Part shown: positions 1 through 8,390 of the stretch, piece by piece | Numbering within the stretch: position 1 is the stretch's first letter | Layout: every line of letters begins with the position of its first letter | Source of the DNA: Billgrantia sulfidoxydans | GTDB taxonomy: Bacteria > Pseudomonadota > Gammaproteobacteria > Pseudomonadales > Halomonadaceae | NCBI RefSeq assembly: GCF_017868775.1 | Contig: NZ_CP053381.1 | Location: forward strand, 1,302,001 to 1,366,000 | Reading direction: 5' to 3' | DNA: 64,000 nt | Translations under genes and position numbers: made by a program | The notes under the pieces: generated by a model | The model's database searches: none | Told to the model about the DNA's origin: nothing | The model's input: only the letters and a program-made list of their open reading frames with translations

Positions 1-1
1 C

Positions 2-985
2 GGGGGGATGCGCCTGTTCCACACCGAGTCGTCCGATTGGTCAGACAAGGTCATGCCACGCACCGGAGGCATCGCCAAAGCCACTCTCGGTATCTACTGT
101 GGCTTCACCCTGCTCGCCATGCTGGCCTACTGGCTGGGAGGCATGACGCCGTTGGATGCCGTCGTGCACGGCATGACGTCGCTCGCCACCGGGGGCTTCG
201 CCAACTCCGATGCCTCCTTCGGCGCGTATGCCGGCCAGCCACACCTGCTGTGGCTGGGGTCGCTGTTCATGCTGCTTGGGGCGCTGCCCTTCGTGCTCTA
301 TATCCGCGTGCTGCGTGGCTCGCGAACGGCGCTCTGGCGTGACCAGCAGGTCCAGGGTCTGCTGCTGTTGCTGGCGCTGGTCATCCTGGTGCTCTCGCTG
401 TGGCTGGTCTGGCTCGGCACACCGCCATTCGAGGCGCTGACCCACGTCACCTTCAACGTCATTTCGGTGGTGACCACCACCGGGTATGCTTCCGACGACT
501 ACAGTCTGTGGGGATCACTGGCCTATGTGGCCTTCTTCTACCTGACCTTCGTCGGCGGCTGCAGCGGTTCCACCAGCGGGGGCATGAAGATCTTTCGCTT
601 CCAGGTCGCGACCATCCTGTTGCGCAACCAGTTACGTTTCCTGGTCCACTCGCATGGCGTCTTCGCTTCGCGCTACAACGGCCAGCCGCTCACCGACGAC
701 ATCACGCGCGGTGTGGTGGCATTCTCATTCTTCTTCTTCCTGACCATTGCCGGGCTGGCACTGGGACTCGCGCTGATGGGGCTGGATTTCACCACGGCAC
801 TCTCGGGAGCCGCCACGGCCGTGGCCAACGTGGGGCCGGGGCTGGGGGATATCATCGGGCCGGCCGGCAACTTCGCCCCGCTGCCGGACGCCGCGAAGTG
901 GCTGCTGTGCGTGGGCATGCTGCTCGGGAGGCTGGAGATCCTCACGGTGCTGGTGCTGCTGACGCCGATGTTCTGGCGCAAATAG
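2..985 (+). CDS. trkH: Trk potassium transporter subunit TrkH (C-terminal part)
   Basis: Membrane pore subunit of Trk-type potassium uptake; works with cytosolic TrkA and takes up K+, central to osmotic adjustment in halophiles. The frame is open to the left edge, so the start lies outside the window; about 328 codons remain of a family length near 480. Visible are pore-loop elements TGGFANSD (about base 190), TTTGY (about 473) and NVGPG (about 828), the conserved GGCSGSTSGG segment, and repeated hydrophobic helices. The stop is only 9 bases before the following sensor kinase, so the three genes look co-transcribed. Assignment is by recognised family motifs. Confidence 0.93.
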   Translation, partial: GGMRLFHTESSDWSDKVMPRTGGIAKATLGIYCGFTLLAMLAYWLGGMTPLDAVVHGMTSLATGGFANSDASFGAYAGQPHLLWLGSLFMLLGALPFVLYIRVLRGSRTALWRDQQVQGLLLLLALVILVLSLWLVWLGTPPFEALTHVTFNVISVVTTTGYASDDYSLWGSLAYVAFFYLTFVGGCSGSTSGGMKIFRFQVATILLRNQLRFLVHSHGVFASRYNGQPLTDDITRGVVAFSFFFFLTIAGLALGLALMGLDFTTALSGAATAVANVGPGLGDIIGPAGNFAPLPDAAKWLLCVGMLLGRLEILTVLVLLTPMFWRK

Positions 986-994
986 GCAGGAGGC

Positions 995-2989
995 GTGCCG
1001 ATGCAACGAGTGACGCAGGACGCGTCCCGCCCCGCCCCGGTAGACTCGCGGCGACCGCAAATGCTGGTGGCCCTGGGCGGGAGGAGTGAGGAGGATGCCG
1101 CTCTGGCCAGGGCGGCACACCGCTACGCGCAGCGTGAAGGTATACGATGGTGGGCCGTGCACGTGGACGACGGCCGCAGCGCGCCCAGGCAGCGGCTGGC
1201 GCTGGACCAGGTCCTGGCGCTGGTGAATCGGCTGGGCGGCGAGGTACGCATTCTGCAGGGGGCGGGACGCGCACGCGAACTGCACGAGTATGCCGTGGAG
1301 CAGGGCGTTGCCACGCTGATGGTGGGACGCACGCGTCCTTCGGGTTGGCGCATCTGGCGTCGCCCGCTGGCGGAGCGGCTGCTGCGCTATGGGGGAACCT
1401 ATGATCTGGTGGTCGTTGCCGAGGCCCGCCAGCGGCGTCGCTTCCGCCCCGCTCGCCGTCGCCATTCGCCCGGGTGGCGCGAAGGCTGGGTCGTGGCCGG
1501 TAGCTTTCTCGTCGCCGTGGTCGTGGCGTGGGCGCTCGAGTTCTGGCTGGAGCTGGCCAACCTGTCGCTGATCTTCCTCGCCGCGGTGCTGGCCAGTGCC
1601 ACCCTGGCGGGAACCCGTGCCGCCATGATCACCGCTGCCCTCGGGTTTCTTGCGTTCAACTTCCTGTTCACCCGGCCGCGGTTCTCCCTGGCGATGGTCG
1701 AACGCGAACAGCTGCTGACCGTGATCTTCTTCCTGCTGGTAGCGGTGGTGGTGGGGCAGCTTGCGGGCAGCGGCCGCCATCGTCTGATGGCGCTGCGCAG
1801 CAGTCGCGAGCAGAGCCACAGGTTGCTGACCTTTTCCCGTGCGCTCTCGGTTGCCACCGACCGCGAGCAGGTGCGTGACGTCGGCATCACCACCCTGGAG
1901 CGCTGGCTGGGCGTGCCGGTGGTGTTTCTCGACGAGGACGGTGAAGGGACCGGCCTGGCGGTGCGCAGTGCAGTTCCGCCCAATGCCCGGCTTGGCGCGC
2001 AGGAGGAGGCCGCCGCGGTATGGAGCTGGCAGCAGCGCAAGCCGAGCGGCGCCGGCACGGCCACCCAGAGCGCGCTGCGCTGGCGCTTCATTCCGCTGGT
2101 CGAACAGGAACGCGTGCTGGGCATCGTGGGGCTCGAGCTCGCCGTGCGCGAGCGACCGCTCGGCCCCGACCAGGAGACGCTGGTCACCACCCTGACGCGC
2201 CAGCTCGGCATGGCGCTGGAGCGCACGCGCCTGGTGGCCGAGCTGGGTGCCTCGCGGCTCTCGGAAGAGAACGAGCGATTGCGTTCGGCACTGCTGTCAT
2301 CGGTATCGCACGACTTGCGCACGCCACTTGCCTCGATCATCGGTTCGGCCAGTTCGCTGAGAGAGCTCGAGCCGCAGCTCAGCCGCGCCGACAGACGCGA
2401 GCTGCTCGATGGCATCCTGGCCGAGAGCGAGCGCCTCGACCGCTATATCCAAAACCTGCTCGACATGACCCGGCTGGGCCATGGCAGCCTCAAGCTCGAG
2501 CGTGACTGGGTCTCGTTCGACGACCTGGTGACCGCCGCACTGAAGCGGCTGGGCACCACGCTGGAAACGGTACGCATCGAGCGCGAGGGGGCCGACGGAC
2601 TGCCGCTGCTCTATGTCCATCCGGCACTGATCGAGCAAGCGCTGGTCAACGTCATCGACAACGCCGTGCGCTTCTCCCCGACGAACGGTCGAGTGACAAT
2701 CCGCGCCGGGCTCGACGAGGCCCGCGAGTGGCTGGAGGTCCGTATTACCGACGAAGGGCCGGGTATCCCCCCGGCACAGCGCGGTGCGGTGTTCGACATG
2801 TTCATCACCGGCGGTGAGGGTGACCGCGGACCGCACGGCAGCGGCCTGGGCCTGGCCATCTGCCGTGGCATGCTGGGCGCCCACGGGGGGAGCGTCGAAG
2901 CGCTGCCCGGTCCCGATGGCAGGGGCACGACCATCGTCATGCGTCTGCCGCTGGCAGCGCAGGAGGAGCGTAGCCGCGATGACGACTGA
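995..2989 (+). CDS. KdpD-like sensor histidine kinase lacking the KdpD ATPase domain
   Basis: Membrane sensor kinase, 664 residues. It has a universal-stress-protein-like domain (about 20-140), a DUF4118 four-helix membrane region (about 160-260), a GAF-like region (about 285-410), a HisKA domain with SVSHDLRTPL (phospho-acceptor near His439), N box VNVIDNAVRFSP and ATP lid motifs DEGPGIP and HGSGLGLAI. Canonical KdpD is near 890 residues and starts with a P-loop KdpD domain; that domain is absent, and the protein begins directly with the Usp part. It sits next to trkH, not kdpFABC, which suggests potassium- or osmolarity-linked control of Trk, an inference from position. It overlaps the response regulator by 11 bases. 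Confidence 0.9.
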   Translation: MPMQRVTQDASRPAPVDSRRPQMLVALGGRSEEDAALARAAHRYAQREGIRWWAVHVDDGRSAPRQRLALDQVLALVNRLGGEVRILQGAGRARELHEYAVEQGVATLMVGRTRPSGWRIWRRPLAERLLRYGGTYDLVVVAEARQRRRFRPARRRHSPGWREGWVVAGSFLVAVVVAWALEFWLELANLSLIFLAAVLASATLAGTRAAMITAALGFLAFNFLFTRPRFSLAMVEREQLLTVIFFLLVAVVVGQLAGSGRHRLMALRSSREQSHRLLTFSRALSVATDREQVRDVGITTLERWLGVPVVFLDEDGEGTGLAVRSAVPPNARLGAQEEAAAVWSWQQRKPSGAGTATQSALRWRFIPLVEQERVLGIVGLELAVRERPLGPDQETLVTTLTRQLGMALERTRLVAELGASRLSEENERLRSALLSSVSHDLRTPLASIIGSASSLRELEPQLSRADRRELLDGILAESERLDRYIQNLLDMTRLGHGSLKLERDWVSFDDLVTAALKRLGTTLETVRIEREGADGLPLLYVHPALIEQALVNVIDNAVRFSPTNGRVTIRAGLDEAREWLEVRITDEGPGIPPAQRGAVFDMFITGGEGDRGPHGSGLGLAICRGMLGAHGGSVEALPGPDGRGTTIVMRLPLAAQEERSRDDD

Positions 2990-3692
2990 ACGAGGCCGCA
3001 TCCTCGTCATCGATGACGAGCCGCAGATTCGCCGCTTCCTGCGTATCAGCCTGGTGTCCCAGGACTTCGCCGTGAGCGAGGCGGCAACGGGCAGGGAGGG
3101 GCTTACGCTCGCCGTTTCCCAGGCCCCGGATCTGGTGCTGCTGGACCTGGGGCTGCCGGACATGGACGGCCAGCACGTGCTCGACGAACTGCGCCGAGCC
3201 AGCCAGGTGCCGGTGATCGTGGTATCGGTGCGTGAGCAGGAGGCGGAGAAGGTGCGCGCGCTGGATTCCGGCGCCAACGACTACGTCACCAAGCCGTTCG
3301 GTATCCAGGAGCTGCTGGCGCGGATTCGCGCGTTGCTGCGACAGCAGAGCTCGGCAGGAAGCGGCCCGGGTACGCTACGCCTGCGGCGAGCGGGGCTCGA
3401 GATCGATCTCGCGGCGCGCAGCGTGACGCTGGCGGGCGGCGCCGTGCATCTCACGCCCAAGGAGTATGCCGTGCTCGACCAACTGGCGCGCCATGCCGGC
3501 CGGGTGGTGACCCAGACCCAGCTGCTGCGGCACGTGTGGGGCCTCTCCCACACCCACGACACCCACTACCTGCGTATCGTCATCAGCAAGCTGCGTCACA
3601 AGCTGGGCGATGACCCGCAGTCTCCGCAACTGCTGCAGACCGAGGCGGGGATCGGTTACCGGCTGCTGGTCGAACCCGTCGAGAAGCACTGA
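2979..3692 (+). CDS. KdpE-like OmpR-family response regulator
   Basis: DNA-binding response regulator of 237 residues, the partner of the overlapping KdpD-like kinase. A receiver domain with acidic pocket DDE, phospho-acceptor Asp56 in LLDLGLPDMDG and the lysine in VTKPFG is followed by an OmpR/PhoB winged helix ending LRIVISKLRHKLGDDP. The ATG at 2979 is chosen because AGGAGGAG lies at 2961-2968 and the protein then begins with the normal receiver-domain N-terminus; a longer open frame upstream only adds antisense-like sequence. It overlaps the kinase gene, so translation is probably coupled. The target may be the adjacent Trk system, inferred from position. Confidence 0.92.
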   Translation: MTTERGRILVIDDEPQIRRFLRISLVSQDFAVSEAATGREGLTLAVSQAPDLVLLDLGLPDMDGQHVLDELRRASQVPVIVVSVREQEAEKVRALDSGANDYVTKPFGIQELLARIRALLRQQSSAGSGPGTLRLRRAGLEIDLAARSVTLAGGAVHLTPKEYAVLDQLARHAGRVVTQTQLLRHVWGLSHTHDTHYLRIVISKLRHKLGDDPQSPQLLQTEAGIGYRLLVEPVEKH

Positions 3693-3723
3693 GTCGCCGT
3701 GTCGGTTGTCGGCACGGCCTCAA

Positions 3724-3757
3724 CTGCCGGGCGCCGGCCTTGGCCGGCGCCCGGCAG
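3724..3757. terminator. Bidirectional hairpin terminator
   Basis: Perfect 16-bp inverted repeat CTGCCGGGCGCCGGCC / GGCCGGCGCCCGGCAG with only TT between the arms, placed between the stop of the kdpE-like gene and the stop of the convergent DUF411 gene. A short T run follows on the plus strand. Its position between converging genes supports use in both directions. Confidence 0.8.
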
Positions 3758-3761
3758 GGTT

Positions 3762-4205
3762 TCACAGCGTCATGAACGGCATGGGCTCCTGGTCGGTGAA
3801 CTGATAGACGTTCCACTCATCCCGCTTTGGCCCGGGCATGCCGGGCGTACCGATGGGCATGCCGGCCAGACCGATGCCGTCCACCTTCGGTCGCTCCTCG
3901 AACAGCCGCTCCACCGCTTCGAAGGGTACGTGACCCTCGATGGCGTAGCCGCCCATCAGGATGGTGTGGCAGGACCCCAGTCCGTAGGGCAGGCCGGCCT
4001 CCTGCTTGATCTTGCCCAGGTCCTCGTCGTCGATGATGGTGACCGAGACCCCGCGTTCCTCGAGCTGGCGCGCGTACTCGTCGCAGCAGCCGCACTGCGG
4101 GTTCTTGTACAGGGTGGCCTCCTCGGGCAGGGCGGCGTGAACGGCCGAGGCGGTACCGATCAGCAGGCTGGCGGTGAGCAGCAGGGAAGTGGCGCGACGG
4201 TTCAT
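3762..4205 (-). CDS. DUF411 periplasmic metal-binding protein
   Basis: Secreted protein of 147 residues with a signal peptide (about 1-24). It belongs to the DUF411 family, found repeatedly beside copper-resistance genes; the exact function is not established. Potential metal ligands are the Cys cluster NPQCGCC (Cys38, 40, 41), SCH at 78-80 and His92, and the family-typical tail GMPIGTPGMPG (115-125) is intact. It is the last gene of the minus-strand copper block; its ATG overlaps the stop of the upstream 50-residue membrane protein by four bases (ATGA), indicating translational coupling. A strong hairpin follows it. Confidence 0.88.
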   Translation of the reverse strand: MNRRATSLLLTASLLIGTASAVHAALPEEATLYKNPQCGCCDEYARQLEERGVSVTIIDDEDLGKIKQEAGLPYGLGSCHTILMGGYAIEGHVPFEAVERLFEERPKVDGIGLAGMPIGTPGMPGPKRDEWNVYQFTDQEPMPFMTL

Positions 4206-4354
4206 GAGCGTGCTCCGGTAGAGGGCTTGGTCGAGGTAAAGAGATACTTGAGCAGGGCGGCAATGCCGAGGCCCAGCAGAGTGAGTACGGCCAGCGGCAT
4301 CAGCCAGCCCAGCCAGCTCATGTGGCCCATCAGGGCCAGGCAGTCGGTTGTCAT
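4202..4354 (-). CDS. Small (50-residue) inner-membrane protein
   Basis: Fifty-codon gene starting MTTDCLALMGHMSWLG, with one hydrophobic segment (about 14-39) and a short basic-polar tail ending TKPSTGARS. The start is supported by AAGGAG eight bases upstream, and the stop overlaps the ATG of the DUF411 gene (ATGA), so it is very likely translated. No family recognised. Cys5, His11 and four Met residues at the N-terminal side could bind copper, but that is speculation; genomic context is the only functional clue. Confidence 0.72.
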   Translation of the reverse strand: MTTDCLALMGHMSWLGWLMPLAVLTLLGLGIAALLKYLFTSTKPSTGARS

Positions 4355-4426
4355 GGCGAGTCTCCTTGAGAACGCTTTACGTTTGGTCGTGCGCGGGCAG
4401 CGCCTGGCGGGCGCCCGTTTGCGTTC

Positions 4427-4747
4427 TCAGGCTCGCGGAGGCCGCCGCGGCGGCGGCATTCGGTGGTCGGCCATGGCCAAGGCCGGGGCGACGGCCGGGA
4501 AGGGGGGCTCGACGGCACTCAGGCTGCCGAGGTGGGGCACCATGGTGCAGGCCGAACAGCGCGAGTCGCCCGAGGTGTCGTCGTCGAACTGCTGCACGGA
4601 CGAGGCGACGCCGCAATCGGCTTGATGGGTATCCATGGCCGCGTGAGTCGACAGGCTGTTCAGCGCCAGCAGCAGGGCAAGCAGAAGCGCCAGGAAGCGT
4701 GCTCCCGGAGTGCGTCTGCTGTGGGTCGGCCTGGCGACATCCGTCAT
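4427..4747 (-). CDS. Small secreted Cys-containing protein of copper block
   Basis: Predicted secreted protein of 106 residues: a basic N-terminus, a Leu/Ala-rich hydrophobic signal core (FLALLLALLLALNSLSTHAA, about 23-42), then a short mature part with SRCSACTMV and a Pro/Arg-rich tail PPPRRPPRA. The layout (signal, CxxC, proline-arginine tail) is reminiscent of DUF2946/CopL-like small copper-island proteins, but identity is unproven. Start 4747 is preferred over an upstream ATG at 4816 because GAGGA lies seven bases before it. It lies 78 bases after the DUF2933 gene with a hairpin between them. Confidence 0.6.
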   Translation of the reverse strand: MTDVARPTHSRRTPGARFLALLLALLLALNSLSTHAAMDTHQADCGVASSVQQFDDDTSGDSRCSACTMVPHLGSLSAVEPPFPAVAPALAMADHRMPPPRRPPRA

Positions 4748-4801
4748 GGATAGTCCTCGCAATGTTGCCTGCTCATTGAAACCGATCCTGTGGCCTCCTT
4801 C

Positions 4802-4830
4802 AATGATCCAGCGCAAGGCGCTGGATCATT
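4802..4830 (-). terminator. Perfect hairpin after the DUF2933 gene
   Basis: Thirteen-bp perfect inverted repeat (AATGATCCAGCGC / GCGCTGGATCATT, loop AAG), overlapping the last codons of the upstream DUF2933 gene. No T tract follows, so it may be a processing or attenuation hairpin, lowering expression of the downstream genes instead of fully terminating. Confidence 0.5.
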
Positions 4831-5089
4831 CGTCCCGGTGGTGGTCGTGGCGATGCATCAGCAGGTGCATGCCCAGGCACAGCAGCATGGGCAGCAGCAG
4901 CCAGGCGCCGCCGGCGGTCTCGCCGCGCCACAGGAGCAGCAGGAAGGCGCTCCCCATCAGCACCAGGCAAAGCGGCATCATCCAGGCATGCAGCCCCCGC
5001 GAGCGGGCGCCCCGCGGCCGTTCCGCCGAGCGTGGCCCATCGTGGTCGTGATCCTCCTGCAGGGGAGGAGTGGAGCGAAGACGGTTCAT
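4826..5089 (-). CDS. DUF2933 small His-rich membrane protein
   Basis: Membrane protein of 87 residues with a charged His/Asp-bearing N-terminus (LQEDHDHDG), two hydrophobic segments (about 36-55 and 62-79) and the signature tail LCLGMHLLMHRHDHH. The DUF2933 family is common in copper/heavy-metal islands; its biochemical role is unknown. The ATG overlaps the stop of the Cu-ATPase gene by four bases (ATGA), so the two are translationally coupled. A second DUF2933 protein is encoded at 17141-17365. Confidence 0.82.
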   Translation of the reverse strand: MNRLRSTPPLQEDHDHDGPRSAERPRGARSRGLHAWMMPLCLVLMGSAFLLLLWRGETAGGAWLLLPMLLCLGMHLLMHRHDHHRDE

Positions 5090-7593
5090 GGCGTGTCTCC
5101 CTTGTGGATGCGCGCATAACGGCGCTTGAGCAGCAGCGAATTGCCGATCACCGACAGCGAGCTGGCGGTCATGGCGATCACGCCGATCATGGGGTGGAGC
5201 AGGCCGGCGGCGGCCATGGGGATGGCGGCCACGTTGTAGCCGCTGGCCCAGAGCAGGTTCTGCACGATCTTGCCGAAGGTGGCGCGGGAAAGATGCATGG
5301 CCTCCACCACGCCGCTCAGTTCGCCGCGCACCAGTGTCACGTCGGCGGCCTCGATGGCCACGTCGGCACCGGCACCGATGGCGATACCGACGTTGGCCTG
5401 CTTGAGGGCAGCGGCGTCGTTGATGCCGTCGCCCACCATGGCCACGTGATTGCCGTGCTTGCGCTGCAGCGCGCGGATGGCATCGACCTTGCCCTCCGGC
5501 AGCACGCCGGCCTGGACCTCGTCGATGCCGACCTCGTCGGCCACGGCTCGCGCGGCGCGCTCGTTGTCGCCGGTGATCATCACCACGTGCAGGCCGAGCG
5601 CATGCATGCCGCGGATAGCCTCGACCGACTCCTCCTTGAGCGTGTCGGCCACCGCCACGATGCCCGTGGCCCGGCCATCGGCGGCGACGATGACGGCGGT
5701 GCGCCCCTTGGCTTCGAGCCGGCGCATCGCCTCGTCCAGCGCCTCCAGTCCCTCGATGCCCTGCTCCTCGAGCAGCCGGCGGTTGCCGATCAGCACCTGC
5801 TTGCCATCGATTCTGCCGGAGACACCGCGGGCGCCGGTGGAACGGAACTCGGTGACTTCACCGGGCTTGATACCGCGCTCGACGGACCCGTCGACGATGG
5901 CGCGGGCGATGGGGTGCTCCGAGGCGTTCTCGACGCTTGCCGCCAGCGTCAGCAGCTCCCTCTCTTCGACCCCTGCCGCCGTGACCACCTCGGTCAGCTT
6001 CGGCTCGCCGCGAGTAATGGTCCCGGTCTTGTCGAGCACCATGACCTTGATGTCCTTGAAGGTCTGGATCGCCTCGCCGGAGCGGATCAGGATGCCGCGC
6101 TCGGCGCCGATGCCGGAGCCCACCATCAGCGCCGTCGGCGTGGCCAGCCCCAGCGCACAGGGGCAGGCGATGACCAGTACGGCGATGGCGGCGATGAGCG
6201 CCAGCACCGGTGTGCCGGCGTCCGGGTTGACCCAGGGCAGGAAGCCTGCGCCCCAGTCGAGGATCGGGCGCAGGACATCGGGGAACAGCAGCCAGGCGGC
6301 CAGGCTTGCCAGTGAGATCAGCAGCACTGCCGGCACGAAGCGCCCGGTCATGCGGTCGGCGAACTCCTGGATGGGCACCCGCGAGCCCTGCGCCTGATCG
6401 ATCAGGCGCACCACCTGGGAGAGGAAGGTGTCGCCACCGACCCGGGTGGCCCTTACCCGTAGCCGCCCCTCCTTGTTGATGGTGGCGCCGATCACGCTGT
6501 CGCCGGGGCCCTTGTAGACCGGTATCGATTCGCCGGTAGCGATGGATTCGTCGAGGTGGCTCTCGCCATCGACCACGTCGCCATCGGTGGGAATCTTGTC
6601 GCCCGGGCGCACGATCATGACGTCGCCCGGTTCGAGCTCCTTCACCGGCACCTCGACCTCCTCGCCGTCGCGCTCGACCCGGGCCGTCTTGGCGCCCAGG
6701 GTGAGCAGGCGGCGAATGGCCTGGGAGGCACGGCCCTTGGCCAGTGCCTCGAGATAGCGCCCCAGCAGGTGGAAGGTCATGATGGTGGCCGCCATCTCGA
6801 TGAACGAGGTCATCGGGTAGACGAAGCCGACCAGACCGATCAGGTAGGGTGGCAGGCTGCCCATGGAGATCAGCACGTCCATGTTGAAAGTACCATTCTT
6901 CAGCGAGCGCCAGCTCGAGCGATGGGTGGCCGCACCGCCATGGAGAAAGACGACCGGGAAGGCGAGCAGGGCGACGATGGCCAGGTAGCCGGGGATCGGC
7001 TGCCAGAACATGTGCGGCATCATCAGGATCATGATCAGCGTGGTAGGCACGCCGGCGATCCACAGCCGCTTGCGCGCCTGGCGCAGGTAGCCTTCCTCGA
7101 TGGCGGCAACGGCCTCGCCATCTTCCTCGGCCTGCCCGCTCACCGCGGCGACGTCGTAGCCGGCACCTTCGATGGCCTGCTTCAGCCGGTTGCCATCCGG
7201 GCCGCCTGCCTCAATGGTGACGCTGACCCGGTGGCCGGCGATGTTGGTGTCGATCCTGGTGACCCCGTCGAGCCTTTTCAGCGTATCCCGGATGATCCCG
7301 GCACAGTGGTCCGAGCCCATGCCCGGCACCGTGAGGCGGAACTGTCGGGAGCTCGCGCCGTCGTTGACCGCCGCAACATCGTAGCCGGCGCCCTCCACGG
7401 CCCTTTTCAGGACGTTGCCATCGGGTCCGTCCGGCTCAACGCTGACACTGACCCGGTGGCTGGCGATATTGGTCTGGACCTCCCCCACGCCGTACTGGCG
7501 CTGGAGCGTCTGGCGCACGATGCCGGCACAGTGTTCGCTGCCCATGCCGGGTACCGTCAGGGTTATCTTTCGCAAAGTCACAGTCATTCCCAT
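5086..7593 (-). CDS. copA: Copper-translocating P1B-type ATPase with variant HMA domains
   Basis: Inner-membrane heavy-metal exporting ATPase of 835 residues. Order: two tandem N-terminal HMA-like domains, a linker, P1B transmembrane helices, actuator segment with TGES, the CPC metal site at 477-479, phosphorylated Asp521 in DKTGTIT, MVGDGINDAAAL hinge, and C-terminal helices with YN and MTASS motifs expected of Cu+ (P1B-1) pumps. Both HMA domains have GMGSEHC/GMGSDHC (Cys22, Cys97) instead of GMxCxxC, so the usual first Cys is Ser and a His precedes the remaining Cys. ATG 7593 follows GGAG closely; ATG 7587 is an alternative. First gene of the downstream coupled set with DUF2933. Confidence 0.93.
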   Translation of the reverse strand: MGMTVTLRKITLTVPGMGSEHCAGIVRQTLQRQYGVGEVQTNIASHRVSVSVEPDGPDGNVLKRAVEGAGYDVAAVNDGASSRQFRLTVPGMGSDHCAGIIRDTLKRLDGVTRIDTNIAGHRVSVTIEAGGPDGNRLKQAIEGAGYDVAAVSGQAEEDGEAVAAIEEGYLRQARKRLWIAGVPTTLIMILMMPHMFWQPIPGYLAIVALLAFPVVFLHGGAATHRSSWRSLKNGTFNMDVLISMGSLPPYLIGLVGFVYPMTSFIEMAATIMTFHLLGRYLEALAKGRASQAIRRLLTLGAKTARVERDGEEVEVPVKELEPGDVMIVRPGDKIPTDGDVVDGESHLDESIATGESIPVYKGPGDSVIGATINKEGRLRVRATRVGGDTFLSQVVRLIDQAQGSRVPIQEFADRMTGRFVPAVLLISLASLAAWLLFPDVLRPILDWGAGFLPWVNPDAGTPVLALIAAIAVLVIACPCALGLATPTALMVGSGIGAERGILIRSGEAIQTFKDIKVMVLDKTGTITRGEPKLTEVVTAAGVEERELLTLAASVENASEHPIARAIVDGSVERGIKPGEVTEFRSTGARGVSGRIDGKQVLIGNRRLLEEQGIEGLEALDEAMRRLEAKGRTAVIVAADGRATGIVAVADTLKEESVEAIRGMHALGLHVVMITGDNERAARAVADEVGIDEVQAGVLPEGKVDAIRALQRKHGNHVAMVGDGINDAAALKQANVGIAIGAGADVAIEAADVTLVRGELSGVVEAMHLSRATFGKIVQNLLWASGYNVAAIPMAAAGLLHPMIGVIAMTASSLSVIGNSLLLKRRYARIHKGDTP

Positions 7594-7658
7594 GCTCTCC
7601 GGAGATGAAGCTTTCCGGGGGCCCTTACAAGCCACCCGGCTCGCAACGGCACCGCCCG

Positions 7659-8279
7659 TCAGTGGTGGGCTTCATGGTCATCGGGCGCGACCGTCTCGGG
7701 CGCGGCCGGCTGCCGCTGCTCCTCGGTCATGAGGTCCTGAAGACGGTGCTGCAGACGTACCCTTTCCGTCAGCATCTCGCCTTGCAGCTCCGCCATCCGG
7801 GCATGAAGCGCCTGGAGGGTTTCCAGTTCGGGGCGTTCGGCTTGCAGAGCGACGGCCATGTCGTCGCGGAGGTTCATCAGTTGCCCCAGACGCTGCAGCT
7901 GGGCAGGGCGATGCTCGTGGATCAACTCGCGTAGTTCGCTGCGCTGCGCCTGGTCGAGCATGGGCAAGGCGCCCTTGGATCCTCCGCCCATCATGGGGCA
8001 GGGCATCCTGCCGCCACCCATCATGCCGCTCATCCTGCCGCCACCCATCATGCCGCTCATCATGCCGCCACCCATCATGCCGCTCATCATGCCGCCACCC
8101 ATCATGCCGCCACCCATCATGCCGCTCATCATGCCGGAACCCATGTCGCCGCTCATCATGCCGGGGCTTGCCACGTCGACACTTGCCGTGCCGGAGTTAA
8201 CCTCCTGAGCCGTGGCGGCGCTTGCCATGGCGCCCAGTGCCAGGCCGAGGCAGAAGCAGAGGGAAAGTCGGGATATCAT
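7659..8279 (-). CDS. Met-rich Spy/CpxP-like periplasmic protein
   Basis: Secreted protein of 206 residues: signal peptide (about 1-24), a low-complexity Met/Gly segment of repeated MMGGGMMSG-type units (about 39-100), and an alpha-helical C-terminal half (LDQAQRSELRELIHEHR to ERVRLQHRLQDLMTEEQR) resembling Spy/CpxP/ZraP chaperone-like proteins. The Met clusters are plausible Cu(I)/Ag(I) binding sites. The start is set by AAGGAG eight bases upstream. It lies 65 bases before the Cu-ATPase gene and is probably in the same operon. A longer paralogue is at 8979-9815. Confidence 0.85.
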   Translation of the reverse strand: MISRLSLCFCLGLALGAMASAATAQEVNSGTASVDVASPGMMSGDMGSGMMSGMMGGGMMGGGMMSGMMGGGMMSGMMGGGRMSGMMGGGRMPCPMMGGGSKGALPMLDQAQRSELRELIHEHRPAQLQRLGQLMNLRDDMAVALQAERPELETLQALHARMAELQGEMLTERVRLQHRLQDLMTEEQRQPAAPETVAPDDHEAHH

Positions 8280-8390
8280 GTCACTCTCCTTGAGGGCATG
8301 CGCCCAAGAGGGGGCGTCGGTAGCAACCATGGGGAGATCGACAACCGACGCCATTGTGCTGGCTCATTGCTCGGCGATGCAGAGTGACGC

